Below are positions 18,889 to 30,969 of a DNA stretch of 64,000 nt, one piece after another. The notes under the pieces were generated by a model. It saw nothing but the letters and a program-made list of their open reading frames with translations. It searched no databases and was not told the DNA's origin. Within the stretch, counting starts at the first letter, position 1; the number at the start of each line of letters is the position of its first letter. The position numbers and the translations under genes were made by a program. Origin of the DNA: Ferrovum sp. PN-J185 (GTDB taxonomy: Bacteria > Pseudomonadota > Gammaproteobacteria > Burkholderiales > Ferrovaceae); contig NZ_LQZA01000003.1 of NCBI RefSeq assembly GCF_001581925.1, positions 186,001-250,000 of the forward strand, read 5' to 3'.

Positions 18889-20199
18889 CAGTAGTGTCCG
18901 GTTAATTAATGATGCGAAACGCTGTAACCCATGGCTGGCGTGGGATTTCGAGCGGTGAATGGTGGTGTCGATTTGAAAATTCGGACAAAATTCCGAAATT
19001 TTCCCCAGAGGCCGCCATGAACGCTGGAAAAACACTTTTTGCCCAAATAATGGATTTTCTGCCTTGGACAACCTTCAATCGATATGTCGAGAAGTACGAC
19101 GGCGACTGTGGTGTTCGCACCATGACTTGCGCCGAGCAGTATCGCATCATGGCGTTTGCTCAACTGACTTACCGCGAAAGTCTGCGGGACATCGAAGTCT
19201 GCCTTGGCGCTCAAGTCGGAAAACTTTACCACATGGGCTTTCGCGGAACAATGAAACGTTCGACACTGGCCGATGCCAATGAGTCTCGCGACTGGCGAAT
19301 TTACGCAGATTTCGGGCAGCGCCTGATTGTTCAGGCGCGCAATCTTTACATCAAGGACGACCTTGGGTTGGACTTGTCGAATACCGTTTATGCGCTCGAT
19401 TCAACTACGATCGACCTGTGCTTGTCAGTATTTCCGTGGGCGCATTTTCGCACCACCAAAGCCGCCGTCAAAATGCATACGCTGCTCGACCTGAAAGGTA
19501 ACATTCCGAGTTTCATCCACATTTCCAATGGCAAGATGGCCGATGTGCATGCACTCGACCTGTTGCAGCCGGAGCCCGGTGCAATCTATGTCATGGATCG
19601 TGGCTACGTCGATTTCAGCAGGCTTCATTCGTTACATCTGGCTGGTGCATTCTTCGTCACACGAGCCAAATCCAACATGAAGGCGCACCGTGTTTATTCA
19701 GTGAAAACGGAACGCTCGACCGGTATTATTTGCGACCAGGCGATTGCGCTGGACGGTTTTTATACTAAACAGGACTACCCCGTGCATTTGCGCCGCATCC
19801 GCTTCAAGGATGCCGAGTCCGGCAGGACGCTGGTTTTCCTCACCAATCAGATGACGTTGCCCGCAGCGACCATTTGCGCATTGTATAAGAGCCGATGGCA
19901 GGTGGAATTATTTTTCAAATGGATCAAGCAGCATCTTCGGATAAAATGTTTTTTCGGTACATCAGAGAATGCGGTCAAAACTCAAATTTGGATCGCCGTA
20001 TCGGTTTATGTCCTCGTTGCCATCATCAAAAAACGCCTCAATCTGAACGCTTCGCTCTACACTTTGCTACAGGTTTTATCGCTCACCCTTTTCGAGAAAA
20101 TCACTTTACAACAAGCACTTACGAACACGAGCGACACTTCAGGCCAGCATCAATTAAATAACCAATTGATTTTAGATGGAATTTAACCGGACACTAGTG
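18889..20199 (+). mobile_element. IS4-type (DDE_Tnp_1) insertion sequence, complete, with target duplication
   Basis: The element is 1311 bp. Its ends are CAGTAGTGTCCGGTTAA on the left and, on the opposite strand at the right, CACTAGTGTCCGGTTAA: 17 bp with a single mismatch. Both sides are flanked by ATTTTATTT, a 9-bp direct repeat. The interior is visibly richer in G and C than the surrounding chromosome and encodes one transposase. Intact repeats, intact gene and foreign base composition together point to recent arrival. It lies only 101 bp from the IS3-type element. Confidence 0.93.
19017..20186 (+). CDS. IS4-family transposase
   Basis: From the ATG at 19017 (MNAGKTLFAQIMDFLPW) the protein has 389 residues: an N-terminal DUF4372-like region, then a DDE domain. 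The catalytic residues are visible in VYALDSTTIDLCL, YVMDRGYVDFSRL and the YREK signature YKSRWQVELFFKWIK. The frame extends 36 codons upstream, but that part lacks family resemblance and a ribosome site. The stop codon overlaps the right inverted repeat. Codon usage is GC-rich, unlike the neighbours. Confidence 0.92.
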   Translation: MNAGKTLFAQIMDFLPWTTFNRYVEKYDGDCGVRTMTCAEQYRIMAFAQLTYRESLRDIEVCLGAQVGKLYHMGFRGTMKRSTLADANESRDWRIYADFGQRLIVQARNLYIKDDLGLDLSNTVYALDSTTIDLCLSVFPWAHFRTTKAAVKMHTLLDLKGNIPSFIHISNGKMADVHALDLLQPEPGAIYVMDRGYVDFSRLHSLHLAGAFFVTRAKSNMKAHRVYSVKTERSTGIICDQAIALDGFYTKQDYPVHLRRIRFKDAESGRTLVFLTNQMTLPAATICALYKSRWQVELFFKWIKQHLRIKCFFGTSENAVKTQIWIAVSVYVLVAIIKKRLNLNASLYTLLQVLSLTLFEKITLQQALTNTSDTSGQHQLNNQLILDGI

Positions 20200-20208
20200 A
20201 TTTTATTT
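20200..20208 (+). repeat. Right copy of the 9-bp target duplication
   Basis: ATTTTATTT directly follows the right end of the IS4-type element and equals 18880-18888. Confidence 0.8.
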
Positions 20209-20281
20209 GAAAAAAAATGTATACTGAACAGGGTAATAATAAATTACTATTCTTGAATAGAAATACCAATAAGTCTTATAT

Positions 20282-21454
20282 ATGCAAATTAGAGACACAT
20301 TTCTTATCTTTGGTGTTATAGATATTATATTTTCAATACTTGTTTATATTTATGTATACGAAAGTAAAGTTTCTGTTTTAGCAATTAGAAATATTGCGCA
20401 TTCAAGAATGCTTGCCGGTATTGGTCTTTTACTGGAATACTTTATATTAACTAATCCCTTAGTTGTTCAGCACAATATATTAATTGAGTCTGTTTATGTA
20501 TTAACCTACACTATTTTTTGTATTGCAATCTTCTCTGCGACAAATGCATTTAAGCTTTGTTTAAACAAACCAAAGATCAGCATATCAAACTTTCGAATAG
20601 TAACTATATTATTAGTTTTTTGGATAATAATTGTATCCACTCAAATTAAACCTGGTTATCGTATAGGAATTTTTTCTTCTTATTATCTGATAATGTCTAT
20701 TGTTATTTTTCTTGATGTATCAAAAAATTGGAAATCTATTTCTTTACTACAAAAGTTTATGACATTTTTTGGAGGTTACTATGTCATTTTTAATATAACA
20801 AAAATAGTTCAAGGATATCGCCATCCAGATTTAAAATTTTCTGATTATTCAAACACTAATTTGGTTTTATTAGTCTTTCTTGTAAATTTTATAATGTATT
20901 TTGGATTTTTATTACTTTCTAAAGAATTTATTGACAAAGAATTAATTACTAAAGCCAATACAGATCAACTCACCGGATTATTAAATAGACAGTCTTTCTT
21001 TGATATTGCTGAAAAAATTCACGCTCATCAAAATAGAAAAGAAAGGCCTTTATCACTACTCTATATAGATATTGATTATTTCAAGAATGTGAATGATCAA
21101 TATGGACATATTGTTGGTGATTTTATTCTTACGGGTTTTTCAAAAATACTAAATAATACAATGAGAAAATCCGATTTTATTGTGCGACTTGGTGGTGAAG
21201 AGTTCGCCGTATTAATGACAGATACCCCTCCACACGTTGCAGTTTCAGTTGCAGATAGATTTCGTAAAGAGATTGAGTCAAATGATTTTATAACTAAAGA
21301 TAGCAAGCAAGTTATAAATATCACGACAAGTGTAGGGGTTTATGGCGAAACAATTGTGAGAAGTAGCCTTGATAACTTTATGAATTTATCTGATCAGGCT
21401 CTTTATAACGCTAAAAATTCTGGAAGAAACAAAGTATTTGAGTTTGGTAAATAG
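20282..21454 (+). CDS. Membrane-bound diguanylate cyclase (GGDEF)
   Basis: The 390-residue protein has about 220 residues of N-terminal membrane sequence, which I read as roughly seven hydrophobic helices. A GGDEF domain starts at D228 (DQLTGLLNRQSFF). The active-site signature is GGEEF at 304-308, and RKSD at 295-298 is the inhibitory I-site at the correct five-residue spacing. It should therefore make cyclic di-GMP and be feedback-inhibited. The membrane part matches no sensor domain I can name; it resembles MASE-type modules in layout only. The ATG has no strong ribosome site. The gene is very AT-rich and stands alone beside the IS4-type element. Confidence 0.88.
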   Translation: MQIRDTFLIFGVIDIIFSILVYIYVYESKVSVLAIRNIAHSRMLAGIGLLLEYFILTNPLVVQHNILIESVYVLTYTIFCIAIFSATNAFKLCLNKPKISISNFRIVTILLVFWIIIVSTQIKPGYRIGIFSSYYLIMSIVIFLDVSKNWKSISLLQKFMTFFGGYYVIFNITKIVQGYRHPDLKFSDYSNTNLVLLVFLVNFIMYFGFLLLSKEFIDKELITKANTDQLTGLLNRQSFFDIAEKIHAHQNRKERPLSLLYIDIDYFKNVNDQYGHIVGDFILTGFSKILNNTMRKSDFIVRLGGEEFAVLMTDTPPHVAVSVADRFRKEIESNDFITKDSKQVINITTSVGVYGETIVRSSLDNFMNLSDQALYNAKNSGRNKVFEFGK

Positions 21455-21467
21455 TAAAAACATACAG

Positions 21468-21496
21468 ATGGGTGACAAAAATTGTCACCCATTTTA
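21468..21496 (+). terminator. Terminator between the GGDEF gene and the carbonic anhydrase gene
   Basis: ATGGGTGACAA (21468-21478), loop AAA and TTGTCACCCAT (21482-21492) form a perfect 11-bp stem followed by TTTTATT. It stands between convergent stop codons. On the minus strand the stem is followed by a T-rich stretch (about 21456-21460), so it could serve both genes. Confidence 0.85.
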
Positions 21497-22153
21497 TTAG
21501 AAACTACCCATCGTTCCAGGATAGCTTACCTCTTGAAGTTTTCCTGTATCTACATCATAAATAAATCCACGAACATTAATCTTATCTTTACCTTCGGTTG
21601 GCAACCAAGGATGGTTTAGAATCATGGACATACTCTTTCTGACGTCCATTTCTAAACGCTCAATTTGTTTCTCAGTAACAGGCGCATCAAGTGGTTCTAG
21701 CTCACCACGAAATGCATGAAAGCCACTGGGTGAATGACTTGCACAACCGCATGGAGTAAAATCTCTACCCGTAGCAGACTTTAGTATCTCTACGGCTTTT
21801 GTATCGCCTTCTAAACCCATTCTTAACAGTTCATCGGTAAAAGACAACATACCACAACGAGTATGATGAATTACCATTACATCTTGGGTATCAAGTAAAT
21901 GATGGGAAATAACCAAGCAACGAATGACATCATCAGTAACTATTCCGCCAGCATTTCTAATAATATGAGCATCCCCTGTTTGAAGTCCAAGAATATCCTC
22001 AACATCCATTCTTGCATCCATGCAAGCAATGACAGCTGTTCTTTTGGCAGGTTTTATAGGCTGCGGACCAGGATAGGATGCGTTATGCAGCACCTTTCCT
22101 TGAGCGTACTGTTGGTTATTGTTAACTAATGTATAAAAAATGTCATTTGCCAT
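21497..22153 (-). CDS. Beta-class carbonic anhydrase
   Basis: The enzyme interconverts CO2 and bicarbonate with a zinc ion. The 218-residue protein shows the ligand motif [11 protein letters not shown] (Cys, and the Asp-Arg dyad) and the second ligand pair HHTRCGM (His and Cys). It has no signal peptide, so it is cytoplasmic. Likely roles are supplying bicarbonate for carboxylases such as acetyl-CoA carboxylase, or supporting carbon fixation; the window does not decide. It lies 74 bp from purA on the same strand. Confidence 0.93.
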   Translation of the reverse strand: MANDIFYTLVNNNQQYAQGKVLHNASYPGPQPIKPAKRTAVIACMDARMDVEDILGLQTGDAHIIRNAGGIVTDDVIRCLVISHHLLDTQDVMVIHHTRCGMLSFTDELLRMGLEGDTKAVEILKSATGRDFTPCGCASHSPSGFHAFRGELEPLDAPVTEKQIERLEMDVRKSMSMILNHPWLPTEGKDKINVRGFIYDVDTGKLQEVSYPGTMGSF

Positions 22154-22227
22154 AGTTGTTCCTTGGTTTTACGTTAAGAAGTACTATGGCAAATTTTATT
22201 TAATTGAGTTCCAGATTTATTGAATAA

Positions 22228-24498
<2,271 letters not shown>

Positions 24499-24502
<4 letters not shown>

Positions 24503-24684
24503 CGATTCACTTGTATAATTATTATTCCTAAAACCATGGCAAGTACTCCGATCCAGCGTACTTGCCCATCACTTAATTGAGTTAATTTTAACAGGGTATT
24601 ACGCCATTGGCGTGGCGCAATAACAGGCATGACCCCCTCAAATATCAGTACCATACCTAGCGCGGCAATAACAATACTCCTCAA
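24499..24684 (-). CDS. DUF2065 (YjeT-like) small membrane protein
   Basis: This 61-residue protein has two hydrophobic segments (AALGMVLIFEGVMPVIAP and WIGVLAMVLGIIIIQV) and matches the DUF2065 family, usually encoded between hflC and hisZ or purA. The start appears to be TTG at 24684, immediately after the hflC stop. No better start in frame is visible. Its function is unknown; the fixed position suggests a link to the HflKC complex, but that is inference. Confidence 0.8.
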
Positions 24685-24685
24685 T

Positions 24686-25567
24686 TTATTTTGCCCCTAC
24701 TGTTCCTGGAGGATTTTTTAAATATTTAAAAAAAGGCGAACTAGGGTCTAATACTAATACATCTGATTTTGTTTTCAAGCTCTCTTGGTAGGTTTGTAAA
24801 CTACGATAAAAAGCATAAAACTCAGGATTACGTTTATACGCTTCTGCGTAAATAGATGCTGCTTTAGCATCACCCTTACCTTTTATTTCTTGCGCTTGGC
24901 GGAAAGCATCAGCGAGGATCACTTCTCTTTCTCTGTCTGCGTCTGCTCTAATTTTTTCAGCTTCACCAGCACCCGTTGATCTCAGTTCATTAGCAACCCG
25001 TTTACGTTCAGCTTGCATACGACGATATACTGAATCACTGACTTCTGGGGTTAACTCAACACGACGTATTCGTACATCTAATACCTTCACACCAATCTCT
25101 TTGGCGTCTTGGTCTGCACGCAAACGCATATTAGCCATAATACTCTCGCGCTCCCCTGAAACCGCTTCATGAACCGATCGTTTTGCAAATTCTGCTCTTA
25201 ACTCATCGTTAACGGTTTGTGCTAAGCGTATTTCGGCTCTTTTTACATCACCTCCAACACTAACATAATACTGTTTAACATCAGCAATTTGCCATTTAAC
25301 AAAATAATCAACTAACAGTGGTTTTTTTTCTGAAGTAATGAAACGTTGAGGTTCATTATTATCAAGCGTTTGAATTCGTGTATCAAATAAACGAACATTT
25401 TCAATAAAAGGAGTTTTAAAATACAGACCTGGCTCTGTTTTTACTGAAACAATTTTACCTAGTTCAAATACCAAGGCATCTTCAGTTTGTGAAACAGTAA
25501 ATACAGCCATGGAGGCCACGACTAAAACCAATATAAGCGTAATAATGTAAATACCAGCATTCTTCAT
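24686..25567 (-). CDS. hflC: HflC, membrane protease modulator (SPFH/prohibitin family)
   Basis: HflC pairs with HflK into a large cage in the inner membrane around the FtsH protease. The 293-residue protein begins with one transmembrane helix (IYIITLILVLVVASMAVFTV), followed by an SPFH domain and a helical region rich in Ala, Glu and Arg (AGEAEKIRADADREREVIL). Its ATG overlaps the hflK stop by one base (TAATG), so equal synthesis of the partners is likely. Confidence 0.95.
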   Translation of the reverse strand: MKNAGIYIITLILVLVVASMAVFTVSQTEDALVFELGKIVSVKTEPGLYFKTPFIENVRLFDTRIQTLDNNEPQRFITSEKKPLLVDYFVKWQIADVKQYYVSVGGDVKRAEIRLAQTVNDELRAEFAKRSVHEAVSGERESIMANMRLRADQDAKEIGVKVLDVRIRRVELTPEVSDSVYRRMQAERKRVANELRSTGAGEAEKIRADADREREVILADAFRQAQEIKGKGDAKAASIYAEAYKRNPEFYAFYRSLQTYQESLKTKSDVLVLDPSSPFFKYLKNPPGTVGAK

Positions 25568-26823
25568 TATCTTTCCTCACGCTCTCTATTCTTAAAAGCA
25601 TCTCGAGAACGATCAACATCTACGTTTTGTGATGGGTTTGTAGATTGACTGACAGTTGGATTGTTTGAGATAGATTTTTCTTCAACACCAGTCACACCAG
25701 AGGGATATTGTGATTGATTATTTTTTCCATAATCTATCCCTTCACTTTTAGACTCTTTTTGTTGGTTAATCAATTTATCAAGAGGCAAATAAAGAAGGTT
25801 GGACCCACTCTTATTATCAGTGATGATTTTAGTAGTGTTGCTTAGAACCTGTTGCATCATATCTTGATAAAGTCTTTCACGAGTTACTTGTGGCGCCTTA
25901 TCGTACTCAACCAATATTTGTTTAAAGCGACTTGCATCTCCTTGTGCACGAGCAACGACTCGTTGTTCATAGGCTTTCGCTTCTTCAATTAATGCTGAAG
26001 CAGTTCCTTTAGCACGCGGGACGATATCATTTGCATAGGCTTGACCTTCATTGTTTTGTCTTTCTCTATCCTGCCCCGCCTTAACTGCATCATCAAAGGC
26101 AGCTTGTACTTGTTCTGGAGGTTGAGCATTTTGCATATTCACCTTACCAATCAAGATGCCAGTTTTATATCTATCTAAAATTTGTTGCATTAAATGTTGA
26201 GCTTCATCAGCAATTTGTGAACGGCCTTCGTAGAGCACAAAATCCATTTTATGACGGCCTACTACTTCTCTAATTGCAGTCTCAGCCACCTGCATCACAG
26301 TGGCATTAGGATCTTTATTATTGAATAAGAAGGCTACTGGATCTTTGATGGTGTATTGAATGGCATATTGGTTATCAATAATATTTTCATCATCTGTTAG
26401 CATTAATGATTCATGTAATACTTTAGATTTAAGATTATTACGGTAACCTAGCTCTACCGTGCGGACTTGGGCAACATTCACGGGGCTACCTGCTGCTTGC
26501 GCTTCTACAGGATAAGGGAAATGCCAATGGGGTCCTGGGTTAGTGACTTCCTGAAACTTCCCAAAGCGTAGTATTACTCCAACATGACCTGCATCAACAA
26601 TATAAAAACCAGAAATTAGCCAAAAAAACACAATGGAACCAATAATGAGTAAAACAAAATTTTTCCCACTAGGTAAACCAATCGGTTGATTTGAGTTGTT
26701 ATCGTTACCAGATGAAGTATTGTTAGATTGTTTAAATCGTTTTAAAAAATTACGCCAGATTTCGTCTAAATCTGGTGGGCCATCTTTAAGGTGTATGATC
26801 CAACTTGGTATTTTGATCGCCAT
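25567..26823 (-). CDS. hflK: HflK, membrane protease modulator (SPFH family)
   Basis: The 418-residue partner of HflC has a cytoplasmic N-terminus with the family GPPDLDEIWRNF motif, a transmembrane helix (FVLLIIGSIVFFWLISGFYIV) and an SPFH domain (DAGHVGVILRFGKF onward). A long helical region and a Ser/Asn/Gln-rich tail follow. The start at 26823 overlaps the end of hflX by 38 bp. I accept it because the GPPDLDE motif lies only a dozen residues in. Confidence 0.95.
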   Translation of the reverse strand: MAIKIPSWIIHLKDGPPDLDEIWRNFLKRFKQSNNTSSGNDNNSNQPIGLPSGKNFVLLIIGSIVFFWLISGFYIVDAGHVGVILRFGKFQEVTNPGPHWHFPYPVEAQAAGSPVNVAQVRTVELGYRNNLKSKVLHESLMLTDDENIIDNQYAIQYTIKDPVAFLFNNKDPNATVMQVAETAIREVVGRHKMDFVLYEGRSQIADEAQHLMQQILDRYKTGILIGKVNMQNAQPPEQVQAAFDDAVKAGQDRERQNNEGQAYANDIVPRAKGTASALIEEAKAYEQRVVARAQGDASRFKQILVEYDKAPQVTRERLYQDMMQQVLSNTTKIITDNKSGSNLLYLPLDKLINQQKESKSEGIDYGKNNQSQYPSGVTGVEEKSISNNPTVSQSTNPSQNVDVDRSRDAFKNREREER

Positions 26824-28051
26824 AGTCGAGTATTAACTCATTATCATTGTTTATAGAAATTTCATCATTTTGCTTTAAAGCATTGATACGTTCGACAAAG
26901 GCTTGTCGGATAAACTCCAACCCTTGGCCATGTATAGCACTAATATGTACTTCGTCAATTGTACCATAGGGACCACGAATAAGACCCGCCTGCCAATTGT
27001 CTAGCTGATCTATCTTATTTAACACAACCAATTGAGGAATATGGTCTGCACCGATTTCCTTTAAAACAGCATTAACTGACTGCTGATGTACATCGCGCTC
27101 CGGATCGGCACAATCAACCACATGAAGCAATAAATCCGACTCAATCGTTTCATCTAATGTAGCCTTGAACGCTGCTACCAAAGTATGAGGTAGATTCTGT
27201 ATAAATCCTACTGTATCAGATAACACCATTTGCCCTAAACCTTCAACATAAACACGTCTGGTCGTTGTGTCTAATGTGGCAAATAACTGATCTGCAACAT
27301 AAGATTTGGCATGGGTTAGTTTATTAAATAAAGTTGATTTCCCAGCATTCGTATAACCTACTAAAGATACTCTTAGTATTCCCGCTCGACTGCGTGAATT
27401 ACGTTGTACTCGATGACTTTTTCTAACCTTTTCCAATCGATCTTTAAGCAATTTAACGCGCTTAGCTAATAAACGTCTATCGGTCTCTAACTGAGTTTCT
27501 CCAGGACCTCTTAAACCTATCCCACCCTTTTGCCTTTCTAAGTGAGTCCATCCACGTACCAGCCTAGTAGCAAGTCTTTCTAATTGTGCGAGCTCCACCT
27601 GAAGCTGCCCCTCGTGACTACGTGCACGTTGAGCAAAAATATCCAAAATTAAACCAGTACGATCAATGATTCGTGCTTGTAGAGTACGAGATAAATTTCT
27701 TTCCTGTATAGGAGTTAATTCGTGATCAAAGACCACTACACCAGCTTCGTGTTGACGCAGTTTTGAGCGGATTTCTTCAACTTTTCCACTACCAATAAAG
27801 GTGGAGGAATCAGGTTTAAATCGTTTACCTGAAATCGATTCAGCTACTCGCAAACCCGCCGTTTCTGATAACAAAACAAGTTCCTGTGGATTATTCTTAT
27901 TGCGTTCACTGTCTATGTTAATGTGAACCAGAAGTGCAACATCAAGATTTCCAAGAAAGGTATCATCACGTTCTAGATCACCACTCTCTTGGACAGAATT
28001 ATTGTTAGAAGCTTTGCGACCACGACCAATCAACGGACCCTTGTCCGACAT
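26786..28051 (-). CDS. hflX: GTPase HflX
   Basis: HflX is a ribosome-associated GTPase that splits stalled 70S ribosomes under heat or antibiotic stress. The 421-residue protein has the HflX N-terminal domain, the glycine-rich linker QKGGIGLRGPGETQLETDRR, and a G domain with GYTNAGKSTLFN (G1), DTVGFI (G3) and NKID (G4). The first 35 or so residues are polar and poorly conserved. It begins 6 bp after hfq, matching the hfq-hflX-hflK-hflC order. Confidence 0.95.
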   Translation of the reverse strand: MSDKGPLIGRGRKASNNNSVQESGDLERDDTFLGNLDVALLVHINIDSERNKNNPQELVLLSETAGLRVAESISGKRFKPDSSTFIGSGKVEEIRSKLRQHEAGVVVFDHELTPIQERNLSRTLQARIIDRTGLILDIFAQRARSHEGQLQVELAQLERLATRLVRGWTHLERQKGGIGLRGPGETQLETDRRLLAKRVKLLKDRLEKVRKSHRVQRNSRSRAGILRVSLVGYTNAGKSTLFNKLTHAKSYVADQLFATLDTTTRRVYVEGLGQMVLSDTVGFIQNLPHTLVAAFKATLDETIESDLLLHVVDCADPERDVHQQSVNAVLKEIGADHIPQLVVLNKIDQLDNWQAGLIRGPYGTIDEVHISAIHGQGLEFIRQAFVERINALKQNDEISINNDNELILDYGDQNTKLDHTP

Positions 28052-28057
28052 TAGAAA

Positions 28058-28297
28058 TTAATCCTCAAGGGCAGTCTCATTAGGCATTGATACTGATCGT
28101 GCAGGAACTACAGTAGATATGGCGTGTTTATACACCATTTGTGTTGTTGTGTTTTTCAATAAAACCACATATTGATCAAACGACTCAACTTGACCTTGCA
28201 ATTTAATACCATTAACCAAATAGATAGAAACTGGAATATGTTCTTTTCTCAACGCGTTCAAAAACGGGTCTTGTAATAGTTGGCCCTTAGTGCTCAT
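28058..28297 (-). CDS. hfq: RNA chaperone Hfq
   Basis: Hfq forms a hexameric Sm-like ring that pairs small RNAs with mRNAs. The 79-residue protein begins [19 protein letters not shown] and contains the Sm1 and Sm2 motifs ([20 protein letters not shown] and [11 protein letters not shown]). The distal tail is short, as in other betaproteobacteria. The 102-bp gap from der may hold its promoter; I see only a weak TTGAAG/TAATAC candidate. Confidence 0.97.
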   Translation of the reverse strand: MSTKGQLLQDPFLNALRKEHIPVSIYLVNGIKLQGQVESFDQYVVLLKNTTTQMVYKHAISTVVPARSVSMPNETALED

Positions 28298-28399
28298 TTC
28301 GTGATCTCCCGAAAATGTATTAATTATTATCCCTCTCGCCCTTCAATAATGTACTTGATTTTTCAGACTTTTACCACCCTTCTTTAAAATTGTTACAAT

Positions 28400-29815
28400 T
28401 TATGATTTTCCAAACAGCTTTCTACCACGCCTTCTTTTACGTCTTAAGCGATTTTCCTCTGCTTCAGTTAAGGGTTTTGGTTTTCGATCCGCAAAGGGGT
28501 TATGTCCTTGTCTAAACTCAACTCGTAGCGGAGTCCCTTTTAAATCGAAGGCTTTTTGAAACGTATTTTCTAAATAACGTTTATACGAATCTGCGATATG
28601 GTTGATTGCACTACCATGAATAATCACAATCGGTGGATTATGCCCCCCCTGATGGGCATATCTTAGTTTAGGTCTAAAGGGCCCCGCCTTTGCCGGTTGA
28701 TGTTGTGTTACGGCATCATGCAATACGCGGGTCAATTTAGGTGTTGATAATTTAGCCATTGCCGCTGCATAAGCTTTATCAATAGAGGGTAATAATCCTG
28801 ATACACCACTCCCTTTTAACGCTGAAATAAAATGGTATTGAGCAAAATCCAAAAAGAATAATTTTCTTGCCACTTCATTTTTAACTTTATCTTTTTGATA
28901 ATTGTCGAGTCCATCCCATTTATTAATAGCTACCACCACAGCACGCCCTGTACTAACCACATAACCTGCTATATGGGCATCCTGTTCTGAGATATCTTGC
29001 TGCGCATCTAATGTCATGACAACAACATTAGCACTTTCCACAGCTTGCATTGTTTTAATAACCGAAAACTTTTCGATGGCCTCAAACACTTTGCCACGTC
29101 GGCGCAGTCCCGCCGTATCAATTAATAGATATTTTTTTCCTTGTCGCTCAAATTCTATTTCAATACTGTCTCGAGTGGTACCGGGTTGATCAAACGCAAT
29201 GACTCTTTCCTCCCCCAATAATTGATTAATTAAGGTAGATTTTCCCACATTAGGACGCCCTACTATAGCAATACGCGGAATGCTTTGATCAACTTCTTCT
29301 TGGGTAGTAGGTTGTTGCTCAGGTGCTAAACCTTTAAAAACTTCTTCTAATAAATCATGTATTCCTTCACCGTGGGCAGAGGAAATGGCCCAAGGCTCTC
29401 CCATACCCAACTCATAAAACTCCGCAGTTGCCATATCAACAGGCATTCCCTCGAGTTTATTGACTGCGAGAGTGACATGTTTACCTCTCAATCTTAATTC
29501 TTCAGCAACACGTCTGTCTCCAGGAGTAAGACCAGATCGACCATCAGTAAGAAAAATAATTCGGTCAGCCTCGTCCATCGCCTGTAAGGTTTGTTTAGCC
29601 ATTTCAAGTAAAATACCGTCTTTAGCAATAGGCTCGAAGCCTCCTGTATCAACAATAAAATACTGAAAATCCTCAAATTTTGCTCGACCGTAATGACGGT
29701 CACGAGTAAGACCAGGCAAATCAGCTACCAAGGCATCGCGAGTTTTTGTTAATCGGTTAAATAACGTTGATTTACCAACGTTAGGTCGACCAACGATAAC
29801 AATCGTTGGAATCAT
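28400..29815 (-). CDS. der: Ribosome biogenesis GTPase Der (EngA)
   Basis: Der has two tandem G domains and a KH-like domain and is essential for 50S maturation. The 471-residue protein shows [15 protein letters not shown] near residue 8 and a second P-loop [15 protein letters not shown] near residue 180, each with DTxG and NKxD motifs (NKLEG and NKWDG). A basic C-terminal tail ([16 protein letters not shown]) probably contacts rRNA. It begins 14 bp after bamB. Confidence 0.97.
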   Translation of the reverse strand: MIPTIVIVGRPNVGKSTLFNRLTKTRDALVADLPGLTRDRHYGRAKFEDFQYFIVDTGGFEPIAKDGILLEMAKQTLQAMDEADRIIFLTDGRSGLTPGDRRVAEELRLRGKHVTLAVNKLEGMPVDMATAEFYELGMGEPWAISSAHGEGIHDLLEEVFKGLAPEQQPTTQEEVDQSIPRIAIVGRPNVGKSTLINQLLGEERVIAFDQPGTTRDSIEIEFERQGKKYLLIDTAGLRRRGKVFEAIEKFSVIKTMQAVESANVVVMTLDAQQDISEQDAHIAGYVVSTGRAVVVAINKWDGLDNYQKDKVKNEVARKLFFLDFAQYHFISALKGSGVSGLLPSIDKAYAAAMAKLSTPKLTRVLHDAVTQHQPAKAGPFRPKLRYAHQGGHNPPIVIIHGSAINHIADSYKRYLENTFQKAFDLKGTPLRVEFRQGHNPFADRKPKPLTEAEENRLRRKRRRGRKLFGKS

Positions 29816-29829
29816 ATGTATCCCCTAGC

Positions 29830-30969
29830 TTATTTGCTTTCTGCAATAATTACATACACATGACCGTCATGTGTTTGAATAAAAAAAGTATTACTGTTAA
29901 TGATTAAGGGTTGTTTGGTAATGGCCGATCCATCTGTATCTATTCTTGATAATTCACTACCATCAATGCGACTCAAGATATGAACAACCCCTTTGATGTC
30001 ACCCACAATAACATAGTCAGATGTTGCTGCAGGAGCAGATAAAAAGCGCCCCTCAAGTGATTCGTTTTTCCAATCTATAGCACCACTAGAGCGATAATAA
30101 GAATAAATATTTCCTTTTTCGTCTGCAGCATAAATTTTATTATCAGAAGCAGCTACTGGACCAACTGTATTTAAGTCATGAGCCCAGATGATACTCCCTC
30201 TGGGAAGATCCATACAGGCAACTTTACCCTGATAACTGGCGGCACAGACATCAGCCTCTCCTAAAGCCGGATGTCCCATAACATCGTTCATACGCTCAAG
30301 TTCGGTGGCACCCCTAGGAATTGAAACAGCCGACTCCCAACCAATATTGCCCGTATTCACATCAATTGCAAGCAAGTGCCCGCCAGGAACACCAACAAAC
30401 GCAGCGCCTCTGGTAACAGTCATCCCCGTTGCATTACGTAACACCAAAGAGGGCATATTTCTAACCAATAGCCATTTTTGTGAGCCATCCTGTGCAGCAA
30501 GTCCGTAGATATGGCCATCTTCAGTTGTTACAACAATGACATCATTGGAGGACTGTGGTGCTGATGACATTTCACTACCTAAAGGAACATGCCACTGTGC
30601 TTTACCTTGCAAGTCATAGGCATAAAGTATTCCTTTATTGTCCGCTACAAAGATATCTCCAGCACCATATCCGATACCCGCAGTTAAATTTGAGTTGGTG
30701 TCGATACGCCAATTGGTATCACCATCGTTAACTTTATAAGAATATACTTTTCCTTTATATGTACCTACATAGATTGCATCGTCAGTCACCACAGACTCAA
30801 GTAAAGGATCCTTTGCAGATCCAGGATGATCAGACCACTTAATAGTAAATTGTTGTTTGTCTTTTAATGGTTTTAATTTTGATACGACAATTGAGCTGGA
30901 ACTACAACTAGTCAAAAAAAATAAAACCATCAACCACTTGGTGTGTTTTACAAGAAAATTATTACTCAT
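29830..30969 (-). CDS. bamB: Outer-membrane assembly lipoprotein BamB
   Basis: BamB is a beta-propeller lipoprotein that binds BamA and helps insert outer-membrane proteins. The 379-residue precursor has a signal ending in the lipobox LTSC (VLFFLTSCSSSSIV). PQQ-type propeller repeats follow, including AIYVGTYKGKVYSYKVNDG and DIFVADNKGILYAYDLQGK. The start overlaps the upstream yfgM stop by one base (TAATG). The yfgM-bamB-der order is conserved. Confidence 0.95.
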   Translation of the reverse strand: MSNNFLVKHTKWLMVLFFLTSCSSSSIVVSKLKPLKDKQQFTIKWSDHPGSAKDPLLESVVTDDAIYVGTYKGKVYSYKVNDGDTNWRIDTNSNLTAGIGYGAGDIFVADNKGILYAYDLQGKAQWHVPLGSEMSSAPQSSNDVIVVTTEDGHIYGLAAQDGSQKWLLVRNMPSLVLRNATGMTVTRGAAFVGVPGGHLLAIDVNTGNIGWESAVSIPRGATELERMNDVMGHPALGEADVCAASYQGKVACMDLPRGSIIWAHDLNTVGPVAASDNKIYAADEKGNIYSYYRSSGAIDWKNESLEGRFLSAPAATSDYVIVGDIKGVVHILSRIDGSELSRIDTDGSAITKQPLIINSNTFFIQTHDGHVYVIIAESK

